Of a DNA stretch of 64,000 nt, positions 20,640-31,861 are shown piece by piece (positions within the stretch are counted from its first letter, which is position 1; each line of letters opens with the position of its first letter). The notes beneath the pieces were generated by a model that was not told the origin of the DNA, searched no databases, and worked only from the letters and a program-made list of their open reading frames with translations. The DNA comes from Hemileia vastatrix (lineage: Eukaryota; Basidiomycota; Pucciniomycetes; Pucciniales; Zaghouaniaceae). Position numbers and translations under genes: made by a program. The stretch is taken from contig JASXTE010000016.1 in the NCBI GenBank assembly GCA_030280995.1, forward strand, positions 24,823,501 to 24,887,500, given 5' to 3'.

Positions 20640-21440
20640 ATTCACCTTTCCCCACCTTTCTGCCCTTTTACCTCCTTTAGATGCTCTATTTTTTCCCTCT
20701 TTAGGCCCTTTATACCCCCCTTTACTCCCTTTTCCCTCCTTTAGGCATCCTCACCCCTCTCCCCCCCTCATCCCCCTATCCCCTCAACCACTTCCTCCCC
20801 TCCCCCCCTACCACCTTATTGCTTTCCACACTCTCCCCCCTCCCCCCTTATCCCTTTCCCCTCTCCTCCCTTTCCTCTCACCCTGCCTCCACCCCCCTTT
20901 TATCCCTAAACAAATCACTTAGAGATTTTTTTAGGGATTAAAGGGGGGAGGGGGAAAGGGATAAGGGGTAAGGGGAGAGGGGAGAGGGGGTAAGGGGAGA
21001 GGGGAGAGGGGAGAGGGGAGAGGGGAGAGGGGAGAGGGGAGAGGGGAGAGGGGAGAGGGGAGAGGGGAGAGGGGAGAGGGGAGAGGGGAGAGGGGAGAGG
21101 GGAGAGGGGAGAGGGGAGAGGGGAGAGGGGAGAGGGGAGAGGGGAGAGGGGAGAGGGGAGAGGGGAGAGGGGAGAGGGGAGAGGGGAGAGGGGAGAGGGG
21201 AGAGGGGAGAGGGGGGAAGGGGGAGAAGTGGTGGAGGGAAGAGGGGAATGAGGGGGGGGGGAAACAGGTGAGGTGGTATGAAGGGGGGGAAAGAGGTGTC
21301 TGAAGGAGGAAAAAGGTGCCTAAAGGGGGGAAAAGGGAGGAGGAACTGATGAAAAAAGGGGGTTAAGGGATTTTGAAGAGATCAAGAAGGGGAAGGAAAG
21401 ATTTGAGGACACCAAAAAGAGGGAAGGGTAATATGGGAGT
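20640..21440. repeat. Large pyrimidine/purine inverted repeat
   Basis: 20640-20915 is pyrimidine-rich (CCCCTTT-type) and 20938-21440 is its purine-rich counterpart. The centre is CCCCCCTTTTATCCCTAAA, about 18 bases, then TTTAGGGATTAAAGGGGGG. Outer landmarks also pair, for example CCTCCTTTAGGCATCCTC with GAGGTGTCTGAAGGAGG. The 117-codon Pro/Leu-rich frame in the left arm is a composition artefact. Confidence 0.75.
20994..21212. repeat. GGGGAGA satellite (about 31 copies)
   Basis: This is a perfect 7-bp tandem repeat of about 219 bp inside the purine arm. Runs of four G every seven bases make it a strong candidate for G-quadruplex formation and replication slippage. Confidence 0.95.
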
Positions 21441-22260
21441 TTGTAAAAAATAACTTTATTAATTTTATTTAAATATTTATTTATTTATTTTTTTTGACAG
21501 AATGTCATTATTTTGTATTTTTTTTTTAGTTTTTTTTACAGAATATTATAAAATAAATTTTATGGTTCAAGCTAATTGAAAAATACATTTGGTATGTTGA
21601 TAATTTTAATTTATTATTTCGCAAATAACTTTTCTGATGCAATTTTTTTTTTTAATTTTTCAGTATTGTTTTTTTATCCATTTTTTTCAAGGACTTTTGG
21701 TGATATATCTAACACAAAATAACTTTAAAATTCATTTATATGGCAAATAATTTTATTGATGTTTGTTTTTATGTTATTTTATTTTTTTTGTTTAAATTTT
21801 TATTCAATAAAAGTTTTAGTAATTGATTTCTTTTCAAAAAATAAGTATTTGGATTTTTTTATTAATATAAATCTCAAGGTTGAATAAACAAACTGAATTT
21901 TGTGAGTTTTATTTTTCTTTCATTTTATTTTTTTGGTTTTTGACACAATTTTTTTTTTTCATAGAAATAAATGTCTATTTTGTCAGAATAACATCTTACT
22001 TATCTATCATCATCATATTTATCATCTTTATCATTATTTTCAAATTCAACTTCATTTCAATCATCATCCAAAATATCAAAAAAATGATAATAAAATTCAG
22101 CAGAATGAAAGAAAATTAAAAAAAAATTATTTGAATTGCAGGTATTTAACTGAATCAGGAGAGGAGTAAATTAAAGAAGTGATCAGTAATTCTTTTAAAC
22201 CTCAATTTATTTATGAAAAACTTTCTTTTAATTGTTCAAAATATGTAACCTTTAAACAAC
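21441..22260. other. AT-rich spacer, no gene seen
   Basis: The stretch is T- and A-run rich and includes short hydrophobic frames around 21880-22169. They have no recognisable domain or codon signal. It lies between the purine/pyrimidine repeat and element C. Confidence 0.5.
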
Positions 22261-22265
22261 TATCT

Positions 22266-22476
22266 TATCATTGGGTCTTCTAGAAGATGAAGGAAGAGAG
22301 GGACAAAGATGAAGTGGAAGGGAAATATAAAGAATCAGTTTGTAATAATAATGAAAATTTAATATAAATGATTTTATGGAGAGGAATACAACAACACTTT
22401 TTGAGTAATGACACTACAGCAGATTTAAATGATATATAATATTATTAATAAGTTATATCTCAATGTGCAGAAATCA
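22266..22476 (-). repeat. 3' LTR remnant of element C
   Basis: It aligns with 39562-39770, the matching end of C's 5' LTR (TCTAGAAG, GGGAAATATAAAGAA, AGGAATACAAC, TTATCTCAATG). It is fused directly at 22477 to the gag zinc-knuckle region. This is the breakpoint of the deletion that removed pol. Confidence 0.8.
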
Positions 22477-22578
22477 TGGAGCAACTGGGGCAGAAGGACT
22501 ACCAGTTTTGTCTGGAAGTTTTGTGGAGGTCTTTTGTTGGTCATGATAAGATTTAACAGGATAATTCCTTGGTTCATA

Positions 22579-24774
22579 TCAATGATTTAGTAGGACTTTA
22601 TTACAGATATTAATAAAGGAATAATTCTCTCTTACATGCCCAGTCCTTCCCACAATCAAATCTCTCAGAGAATTTGGTAATTTATAGAGAATTTTATCTC
22701 TCCAAATATCATAATCCATTTTAGAATCTATGGCTCTAAGAATTTTTGAAATTTTAATAAGGAAAACAATAGGTTTTTCAGGAGAGGAGGACACATATTT
22801 AGCATTCCCATATAATCTCTGCTGGGCAAGCCAGAATTTGGAACCACCAAACTGATTTTCAATCAAGGTTTTCCACTCTTTACAAGTATAATGTTGGCTG
22901 TTCAGTAAAACAGATTCATACCACATTAAAGCTAAATTGGAAAATAAAGAAATTAATTTAGAGACAATTTCTTCATCTGGCAATTTATAAGAGTTTTTCA
23001 GATTAACAATTCTCTGAACAAAGTGTTGCCAGTCAGATGAAGAGTCACCATCAAAAGTGGGATATTGATCCAGTTTGGGCCAATTTTTCTGGCTATTGGG
23101 ATGTTCCATCTTTTGGTTTGAATTTTTTAACAATAATAATTCTTGAAGTTTAGACAGGTGTTCAGAAATTTCATTATTTACAGAAACAGCTGGTTCATGA
23201 CCATTAAAAGATTATTTTCCAGTAGCAAAAGATTTTTCAGACACATTGTCAGTTTGTTTAATTGCTGAAATATGTGGAAAAAAGAGTTGCTCTTTTCAGG
23301 CTCCTTTCCCTTATTTTTATGCATCTTATGGGCAGCCTTCTCATCTATACCATAATTATTGATGGTTAAGGCTGAAAATTTTTCCTGTAGGTCAGACACA
23401 GAATTACTTATCATTGGAATTTCAGAAATCTGGTCATTTATTTTTGCAAGGGATAAAACATTTCTGTCCTCAAAAACTGTGTATTTGCTACTAAGTGCTT
23501 GGAAATCATTATTAAGCTTTTTCAACTCATTGTGTAGAGACTTAATTTCATGTTTCAATGAATAATTCTCTTCAATAAGGGGTTTTAACTCACTCAAAGT
23601 TTTATGCAGATGAATATTTTTATCTGAGATAGCTCTATGATCACTTCTTATTTGTTTTTGTTGGCTAAGAAGAATATTCAAAGTTTCTTTGATTTTAAAA
23701 TAGGCTGTATCTTGCACAGAAGAGCTCACTTTACAATGTAAGTGCAAATTATTCAATCTATCACTCTCATTTACTAATACATCTCTTAAATTATTGTCTT
23801 TTACAACATTAAAATAAAGTGTACCTTTTAATATATCCTCAGAGGTCTTCTCAAGAAAGGTATAAACTTCAGGTGAAACAGAATCATTTTTAATTGTAAG
23901 AGAAGGATTAATTAAAGAAGTAGAGTTTAAATGTAAATGTTCATCAAATGATAATTTAATAATTACATCATTAGGGCTACTAATTAAAGGAATTTGTCTC
24001 TTTAAGGCTTTAACTTTTCTTTCACCATTATCCACAATATTACCTGTGAGAGAAGATTTGTTATTATACATACCAACATTTTTATCATAGAGATTACATA
24101 CCATGGAAAGGGAGGAATATTTACCTGTGCCTTCTTTCTTCTGCCTCCCTGATAAGGATTGGCCTGAGGAGGTTGATGGTAGATTTGTGTCCTGGATGGT
24201 CCAGGGTGTTGAGCTACTGGCTGCAGAACATTCTGTTGCTAATGATTCATCAGGTAATCCCATTTCTACTGTTCCACTTTCAGAGTGTTTTGACTTTGAG
24301 TGAAAGATCTGGGTTCCTGATGAAGCTGAGGCTGAGGCTGAGAGGCTGGGAAAGTGAGGCTCAGGCTGAGAGGCTGGGAAAGGAGGAGGTTGACCCTGCT
24401 TTTGATTTTGTGGCTCCTGCATCTGTTTCCAGTGTGTGTCTACTCTATCCTTGTACTTCATGCTTTATGCTTTCAGTTCTTCTATATGGCTGGAATAATT
24501 GTTTATTTTTTATGTCAGAGGAATTTTTTTTATTTTTATAATCTTTAGAGGATTTTCCTGATTGATATGAGGCTTTACTTCTTTCAGAGTAGTTTGGTGA
24601 GGGGGGTTTGCCACTTCTCCTGACATTTCTATGTCTTAAAGGGTATGAAGATTTAATATTAACTGAAGAATTCAGGTAATTTAATTTTGAAGAACGTACA
24701 GATTCATTATCTACATCCACATAATTTTCATCCACATGAGGGTTATCCATGCTGTTTGCCAAACTACTGGACAT
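22579..24774 (-). pseudogene. Degraded Gag of element C
   Basis: Three open pieces (24774-24445, 24461-23178, 23133-22579) align with residues 1 to about 760 of the A polyprotein. They share the N-terminus (MSSSL... against MSNNL...), VEMGLPDESL, SLINPSL, the coiled coil, and the capsid-like KNWPKLDQYPTFDG block. The break between the first two pieces falls where A has its overlapping second frame. The frame is lost between 23178 and 23133 and again after 22579. The zinc knuckle and everything downstream are deleted. Confidence 0.8.
24096..24102 (-). other. Conserved splice-donor-like site in element C
   Basis: CCATG/GTATGT on the minus strand lies at the position aligned with GTAAGT in A and G. 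It survives in an otherwise decayed element. Confidence 0.4.
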
Positions 24775-25333
24775 GGAACTATGAAAAAAAATTTAAAAGT
24801 TATTTTATAATTCAAATTTATATTACAAAAAAAAAATTATTTCTTGAAAAAATTAAATTCATAAAAAAATTAAATAAAATAATTAACAATAAAGAATTTA
24901 ATACAAAAATGTGTAATTAAAATTTATATTATTAAGAGTTATAATTCTTATTAAGGGGCCAAACCAAAAAATGTTTTAATAAGTCAACCAAAATAATTAA
25001 TACAAAAAAAAATATCTTTGTAATATTGGAACTAAGTACTGATTACTATTATGGTCAACCAATTTAAATCAAAAAAAATATTCAATAAAATTATATTAAT
25101 AATTTATTTAAAATATTTTATAATGATCTTCTAGGACTAAGAGTTATAACTCTATTATGGTCAACTATGGAAAATAAAAATAATTTTTTTGAACACTTCA
25201 AAAGTATATATTATTTAATATATTATAAACATAAAAGTTTGAACCTAAGTTCAAAACACAGTTGCAGAAAAATTTTGCTTTTTTGCTTAGTTGGTACGTG
25301 CGCAGTGTTTTTTGTCGCAAAAGGGTGTATTTT
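24775..25333 (-). other. 5' leader of element C
   Basis: The AT-rich leader aligns with that of A (GAACC.AAGTTC.AAACACAGTTGC.G). It carries two copies of the GGACTAAG...GGTCAAC module (25028-25060 and 25134-25166). It is split at 25334 by the solo LTR; the rest, with the primer-site relic TTTGAGGCCTTTCC on the minus strand, is at 26478-26503. Confidence 0.7.
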
Positions 25334-26472
25334 TGTCAGCCAGGCTATTCCAGGAGTCCAGTAAATGATATACAAATTATAAAACCTTAAAGAGTGGGTA
25401 AGACTTGTATTTAATGAATATAACTTAATATTTTATTGCATAATGAAATTATATAAGAATTTTATTATATACAAGTGTTACATTAAATTTATTGGTTATA
25501 TATATTTTTATATACAATTAAATTGAGAATAATATAATATATTCTACAAATAATGGTGCATCTCTATGTATTTAATAATTATAAATTTATATTTAATTAA
25601 TTAAAAAACATATATTATAATTACAAGTGTAAAATTGATTTATAATATATTTAAATTAATTACTTAAATTTATATATTAAATAATACCTCTCATATGATA
25701 CTAAACAATAATTAAGGACGCTTCTTTTGACCCTTAATTGTGTTAGAAAAAACAAATAAATTAATTTGGACTAAATTGAGATTAATTGCTTGTTTTGTTG
25801 CGTCAAATTATTTTTTGTTTCACTTAAAATGTCCTTTAATCAGAATGTACTATCTTTTTGGAATTATATTTCTCATAGTTCCTATGTTTCCAATCTTGTT
25901 TAGTTATTCACTATTGTCACTTACTGATTTGGGAATTAATGGCGGGGAAATTGGATTCTTAATTGGGGTTTTAATTATTTGTTTCATGTTTTTCTCTATA
26001 TTGTTATGTTTCATTTACTCTTTTGATATATTTGTTTTATTCCATTCTAATCATTGTATTTACAAAGATAGTAGCGCTTCAGAGGACCCATTGCCTATGA
26101 AAGGGCCTTGGATAATCCCCTGTAGCATCATCACTTATTACACACTCAACAAATTAAATAACCATTTTATTACGTTTATATTTTTTTATTAGTAATACAA
26201 ATCTAATTAAAAGTCTATACAACAAATTAAAGGTTGCTTTAAGTCTGATAGTAATTAAAATTGTTTGCCGCGCAGAACCCTTACATTTAATAATATTATT
26301 GTTAATAAAATCTAAGTTTTTGTCACCTCTCAAAGTTGCTCACCGTTGTTTCCCTCTCAAATAAATTAAATATATATTTTTTTTGGTTTATTTCTTTATT
26401 TTCCCTTGTCCTCCTCCTTCTCTCCTCCTTTTTCTCCTATTTTTCTTACCTCTTCTAGACGACTGACCGACA
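25334..26472 (+). repeat. Solo LTR of the element A family
   Basis: This 1139-bp LTR runs TGTCAGCC...GACCGACA and is highly similar to both LTRs of A. A perfect duplication ATTTT lies at 25329-25333 and 26473-26477, and element C leader continues on both sides. Its TATA box is altered to TATGAAA. This LTR and its right flank are the source of the duplicated left arm of the window. Confidence 0.92.
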
Positions 26473-26513
26473 ATTTTTGTCGTCATTTGGAAAGGCCTCA
26501 AATTATTATCCGG

Positions 26514-27598
26514 TGTGGTCATCCAACATTGGCAGGGGCCTTTGTTGTGTGATTTGGCGCTGTTTGTGCATGTCTTAATTGACATCTGTTAAGGAATTGG
26601 GTATTTTTCTGGTTTTATTCCGTGGATATTGGGTCTGCGGGTATGTGGATACTATCATTGGATAGCCCTGGTTTTTCTCTATATTTTATGTCTTGTAGAC
26701 ATTTTTCATATTCTAAGTTTTAAGGGGTCATTTCCTCATTTTTCATTTATAAAAGATTGCTGTTTAATTTTTTTTTTGTGTTTTACGGGCTAAACTTAAG
26801 TCTTAGGGTTAAGTGCTTAGTACCATTGGATAGAGCTAATTTTTCTCTATATTTCATGTCTCAATGTTGTTATGGTGAAATTCCGTGTTTTAAAGGTTTT
26901 AGTAGTTGTAGCTAATTTTTCTAAGTAGATTAGTGGTTTTTATTGGTTTTCTGGCTTCAGGGAGGCCGAGCCACTTCAGGCGGCATCTCCGACGTTGGGT
27001 GGCCTGCCCGCCTCTGTTTTAGGAGGTTGGGGAGCGCTCCAGGAGGGTTTTTTATGAAATTTGGCGGGTACAGGTGCCAGATTGGTGGGTGCGCATGGGC
27101 TCTTAGTTAGTGGTCTGTGTGTACATAGTGAATAAGACAGTTTGGGGCAACCTTAATCATCATACAACGATCCGGAGGTGATCTCATTGTTCATCACTCA
27201 GTTTTCACTGTTTTCTGGCCACAATTGGCTGTGTTTGTTGCAAGTGAGTTCTTCATAACTTTGGCAACTGTTTTCTCTGTTATAGTCTTGCAAGCTATAG
27301 CAAGTATTATTGCTGTCTCTGGTGTGGATTTGCAGCCTACATCAAGTATCTTTGCTGTCTCTGGTGTGGACATTGTTCTACATTTCAGTTCTTTGGTCTG
27401 GTAGTCTATTTGGGGACTACTTTCTTGGCTCATCAAGCAGTCAAGTGTGTTAAAAAGGAGCTTTAGCAAAACAGGAACCAACTTACTTTAGCATGTAAAT
27501 CTCACTCTATTTTTCTAAAGGGACAGGAGATTTTCTCTCTGGTTTTTCTCCAACTCCCTTGGTCAATGCCTATAGCTAGCACTATAGGATTGTCTACA
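26514..27598 (+). repeat. 5' LTR of element B
   Basis: This 1085-bp LTR has ends TG...CA. It is nearly identical to B' (980-2064). Confidence 0.92.
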
Positions 27599-27602
27599 TT
27601 TC

Positions 27603-27620
27603 TGGCGCCCAACGTGGGGT
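27603..27620 (+). other. Primer binding site of element B
   Basis: TGGCGCCCAACGTGGGGT starts four bases after the LTR. It matches the classical primer site for tRNA-Lys1,2 in all but perhaps the last base. Confidence 0.8.
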
Positions 27621-27689
27621 AGAACTTGCTAGTTCTTTGGAATCTCTGTTTTCTTTGGTTGGCTCTCTTTGGTGTTTTGGACTGGAAGA

Positions 27690-30071
27690 ATGGCTTCTGG
27701 TTCTTCTATTCCTGTAGTGACTGTCAGTGGGGGAGATGGTGCTCCTGCTGTGATGGTTAGGAAGTGTGTAAGGATTAAAACTTGGGATGGTACCAAGTTT
27801 AATGGGGAGGATGTCAAGTGGTTTCTAGAGAAGTATGAAACTGCTGCTGGAGTGGATGGTGCTTCCTACCTGGACATGGTGAAGCAGATTATCTTCTTCA
27901 TTGGTGATAGGTAAGTGGAGAAGGAGATTGTGGCCATGTCTGGCTACAAGAAGAGGGATTGGAAATTGTTGTGTAGGGAAATGGTGGATAGATGGGGTGT
28001 CAGGTTCACTATGGTGGATTTGAACAAGGTTGTCAGTGAATGGCAATCTTATGGTGGTGTTGGTAACTTAAGTAGTTACAGAATGTTTCTGCTACAGTTT
28101 GATCCTGTGGTGGAATATTTGGTGGAAGTGGAGGAGCTGGCACATGAAAATGCTGCCAAGGATGTTTTTTGGTCTGCCCTGGCTAGAGATGTCAGGATGG
28201 ATGTGTTGAAGGAGTTGTCAAGAAAGTAATTGATGAAGACTCTTTCTAATGGGGACCAGAAGTTTCCTGACTTGGATAAGGTGAAGGAGGCTGTTGAGGC
28301 CCATTTGAAGTTATTGGCTGTGGACACCTATCAGGAGGGGTGTGCCAAGTATGTCAGCAAAGTCAGTGAGGCTTTGGCTGAAGAGGAAGTTAGGGAGAAG
28401 AAGGAGGAGAAGAATTTGGTGCAGGTTCCCAAACAGGAGAGGGACCCAATGGTGGAGAAGTTGGCTGATATTACAAAGTAGCTGCACATTTTTGTTCAGG
28501 AGGCCAAGAAGGTTAATAAGGCACCTTCTCAGCCTAGAGATTTTGAAAGGAGGTCTGGTAGGAGTGATCCTTGGGTTTGCTATTATAGCAGTAGGAGGCG
28601 GAACAGGTCCAATGATTGTTGGGCACTGAACAGAGATGTGTCTGAAGGAAAAGTGGAGTTTGATGGCAGGGTTTTTAAGTTCCCTGATGGTTCTTTTGTG
28701 AAGCCCAGTGAGGGGCAGGCTCCTGTGGATTTGGTCAGGAGAAGGGGTGGTCTCAATCAAAGGAGGCCAAGGTTTGAGGAGATTCCTGATCAGGGGAAGT
28801 CTTCTGTTAAGGTAGATGAGGACGTCAAGGGAAAGGGGAAGGAGGTCGATAAGGTCTCTTTTTCTACTTCCTTTGGTGGTTTGGAGTTGTATTCTTGTGG
28901 TGGACAGTCAAGTGGTGAATGCTTGGCTGGTGTTTATGATGTGGAAGCAGGAAAGGTGGGAAGGCCTAAGAGCAGTTCTCAGGCCCAACCAAAGCCAAAT
29001 GCTTCAAAGGGTGATCCTAAGCTGAGTGCAGCTAGGAAAAGGTACAGCAAAGAGGAGCTTTACAAGATGCAGAAAGGTATGGCTGACATGGGCCCCCCTA
29101 GTTTTGGTGCATTGGACCTGAATGGTGAGCCAATGCCAATGGAGGTGGATTCTGACTCCGAGAAGGATGTCCCTTTGGCTTCATTGCCAAAGCCTGTTGG
29201 AGTCAGAGGTTCTGGTGAGGGATCTGGGTTGGTTTCTGTTAATGGTAAATCTGTTGGTGGTGCTGGTCCTCAAGAATCTTCTAGGACCAAGGTGGTGAAG
29301 CAAAGAGCTCACTTTGAGAGGCCAGTAGTGTCTGGTCAAGTGAATTTTATGGACTCTGTCCTGGAAAGGATGAACCAGGGTCAGGTTTCCCTATCTTATA
29401 GGGAATTGTATGCTATCAGTCCAGGGTTGGCTGATAGGCAGAAGAAGTTGTTGACCAGGAGAAGGGTCTCTTCTGGTGAGGTAGAATACATTTGTGATTC
29501 TGCTGAAAAATTTGGTGAGGGGTTGGAAACTCATTTTTCTGCTCCTCTGGGATATGTCAATGTCACTCTGAATGGCAGGGAGGCAAGGGCATTGGTGGAT
29601 TCAGGTTCTCAGATATACCTGATTTCTTTGTTTGAGGCAACTCATATGGGCCTCCCCATCAAAACTGGTATTGGTGGGAATTTGAGAGGGATCGGTGGCC
29701 ATGTCACTGAATTGGTTGGAACTTCAGAGTTTGTGAAGTTAGACGTTGGAGGAGCCTCAGGGAAGGTTCATTTTTACATTGCTAAAGGTAATGTAAAAGC
29801 AGTTTTGGGTGGGCCATTCTTGATGGATTTTTGGGCAAGAATAGGTTATCAATTTGATTTGGGAATCAGTTTGGAGTTGACTGGTGAAGACAAAAGGAGG
29901 CTTCACATGAGGTTATCATCCCCTGGAGAGGATGGTTGGGAGACTAGGCCTGGTTTATCTTCAATGTGCCAGTGCATGGATTGCTGCAGGAGAAGGAAGG
30001 AAGTGGGTGCTGCCTCTGGTTTTTTGGAGTGCGGCTCTGGCTCTATTGAGAGTCTGTCTTTTTTAGAGTAA
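27690..30071 (+). pseudogene. Gag and aspartic protease of element B
   Basis: One frame runs from MASGSS to 30071, interrupted only by three stops (27912 TAA, 28227 TAA, 28479 TAG); each could come from a Gln codon by a C-to-T change. The zinc knuckle near 28578-28620 is damaged: CYYSSRRRNRSNDC has Ser and Asn where the family has Cys and His. Towards the C-terminus, NGREARALVDSGSQIYLIS is the protease active site, with VLGGPFLMDFW downstream. Gag packages RNA and the protease would process the polyprotein. The same stops occur in B'. Confidence 0.8.
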
Positions 30072-30775
30072 TGAGGGCTGATCACCCTAGTGCTACAACC
30101 TCTCCCCAAGATGAGGAAATCCCAGGTTGTAGTAGGTCAGCTCCCTTGGAGATATACCAAGTGGATTTTCAACTTTCTCTTTTTAATGTTTCTCTTCTCT
30201 TCAAGTATTCATCAAGTTTTTTATCAATTCTCTGTTCTCTATCAAGATTCTTAATTATTTTTAATTCAAGTTTAAAGAAGAAGATTGGTTATATATCTTT
30301 ATTGAAAGATATGCGGAAAAGTTTTGGGGCGGTGAGATTGGGGTCTAAAAGTAAGTCCTCCCAATTGTGCACCGCTAGGGTTTCTTCTACACCTTTCAAA
30401 AACATTACCTGGGCCACACCTGTGGGCATTGGGGAAACCCCTGGTTATTTTTTTAGGACAGAAGAAAACTCAAGAAAAGAAGATTAAAATTTCAAGATAA
30501 TTCAAGAAAATCAAGAAAAAAATCTGAAGATAATGAAGAAAGAAGATGCAAAATATTTTTGTGAAGATCGTCAAGATCTATTTTTGGGCCTCCAGCATAA
30601 GGTTAAACTGCAAAAGATGTTGAAGAAAGAATATCATCAAGATCTATTTTTGGACCTCCAGCATGAGGATAAACTGCACAATTTTAGAAGATGTGTTTCA
30701 GAAGATGAATCAAGATTTGAAGATTTGGAAGTTGTAAGTGAGGATGAAGATGTGGAATTGTAGAAAAGTTTTGGA
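30072..30775 (+). repeat. Linker with 133-bp direct repeat
   Basis: Between the protease and RT frames lie two copies of a 133-bp sequence (30316-30448 and 30763-30895, period 447 bp). Both carry AAAGTAAGTCCTCCC and ACCGCTAGGGTTTCTTC. Inside the unit is a shorter repeat with CAAGATCTATTTTTGG and CCTCCAGCAT (about 30570 and 30638). The result looks like a partial tandem duplication that displaced pol from gag. The GTAAGT in both copies could be a donor, but I see no clear acceptor. Confidence 0.65.
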
Positions 30776-31840
30776 GTGGTGAGATTGGGGTGTAAAAGTA
30801 AGTCCTCCCAATTGTGCACCGCTAGGGTTTCTTCTACACCTTTCAAAAACATTACCTTGGCCACACTTGTGAGCAATGGGGAAACCCTTGGTTTATGTTC
30901 CAGGTCTGGTGGTGAAGATTTCCTGAAGATCCCTCAAGTTGAAGGTGGAGCGGCAAAGTATAAGAAGGTAGCGCAGAAGATTAGGCCTGTCAATGAGCCT
31001 ATGCCTGTGGGTTTGAATCAGCCTTTGAAGAGACCTCCTTTGTCGAGAGATCCATACTGTACTCCTTTGGTGAAGAATACTCCAGAATTTGTAGAGACGG
31101 CTAGGGTGACTGTGGAAAGATTGAAAGTTGTTAATTTTGGTCCTGATGGGTGGTTGTCTGAGGAAGAAAAGAAGTTGTTGTTGCACGTTATTGTGCTAAG
31201 GGAAAAAGATGTGGCATTTGTTGAGGAGGAAAGGGGTGTATTGAAGCACTCTTATGGGGAACCTTACTTGATTCCTGTGGGTTGTCATGAACCTTGGCAA
31301 ATCAAACCTATTCCAATTTCAGCCACTTTTAGAGAGTATTGTGTGGAGATTGTTAGGGAAAGAGTCAGGACTGGGTTATATGAACAATCAACATCCAGTT
31401 ACTCAAGTCCGGTGTTCTGTTTAAAGAAGCAGAATGGAAAGTTGCGGGTGGTTCATGATCTTAGAGCCTTGAATAGAGTCACTAGCAAGGACGCTGGTAT
31501 GCCACCAAGTGCAGAGGATTTTGTTGAAGCTTTCACTGGAAGGGTGTGTTATGGTTGGGGTTATATTATGGGTGGTTATGATGAGAGGGAACTACATATG
31601 GATTCAAGGCCTCTCACAACTTTTGAGACTCCTTTGGGAAGATTTCAGCTAACTATGTTGCCTCAAGGAGCAACTAATTCAGTGGCAGTTTATCAAGCAC
31701 AGATGGCTTGGATTTTGCAGGATGAGGTTCCTACTCATGCTGGTATTTTTATTGATGATGGTGTAATTAAAGGACCATCCACTGATTATGGTAATGAGGT
31801 TTCAGCGGAGAACATTGGCATAAGGTGGTTTGTGTGGTAA
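30776..31840 (+). pseudogene. Reverse transcriptase part of element B
   Basis: The frame contains RT motifs: SSYSSPVFCLKKQNGKLRVV, DLRALN, LTTFETPLGRFQLTMLPQGA and IFIDDGVIKGP (FIDD in place of YxDD). This form of RT is familiar from basidiomycete gypsy elements. The first catalytic Asp appears lost: the stretch before GGYDERELH reads YGWGYIM, where relatives have an Asp-Leu-Phe. The frame ends with TAA at 31838 and continues in the same frame into RNase H. It is probably inactive. Confidence 0.8.
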
Positions 31841-31861
31841 TATGCAATAACACTAGAGAGA

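Noticed and set aside
20569..20922. 117-codon Pro/Leu-rich ORF
   Set aside because: It is produced by the pyrimidine-rich arm of the inverted repeat and has no start context or homology pattern.
20994..21212. Regular short repeat considered as a CRISPR-like array
   Set aside because: The repeat is contiguous with no spacers, and the context is eukaryotic.
30348..30380. GTAAGT in the B linker as an intron donor
   Set aside because: Present in both direct-repeat copies, but no acceptor restoring a frame was found by eye; left as a possibility only.
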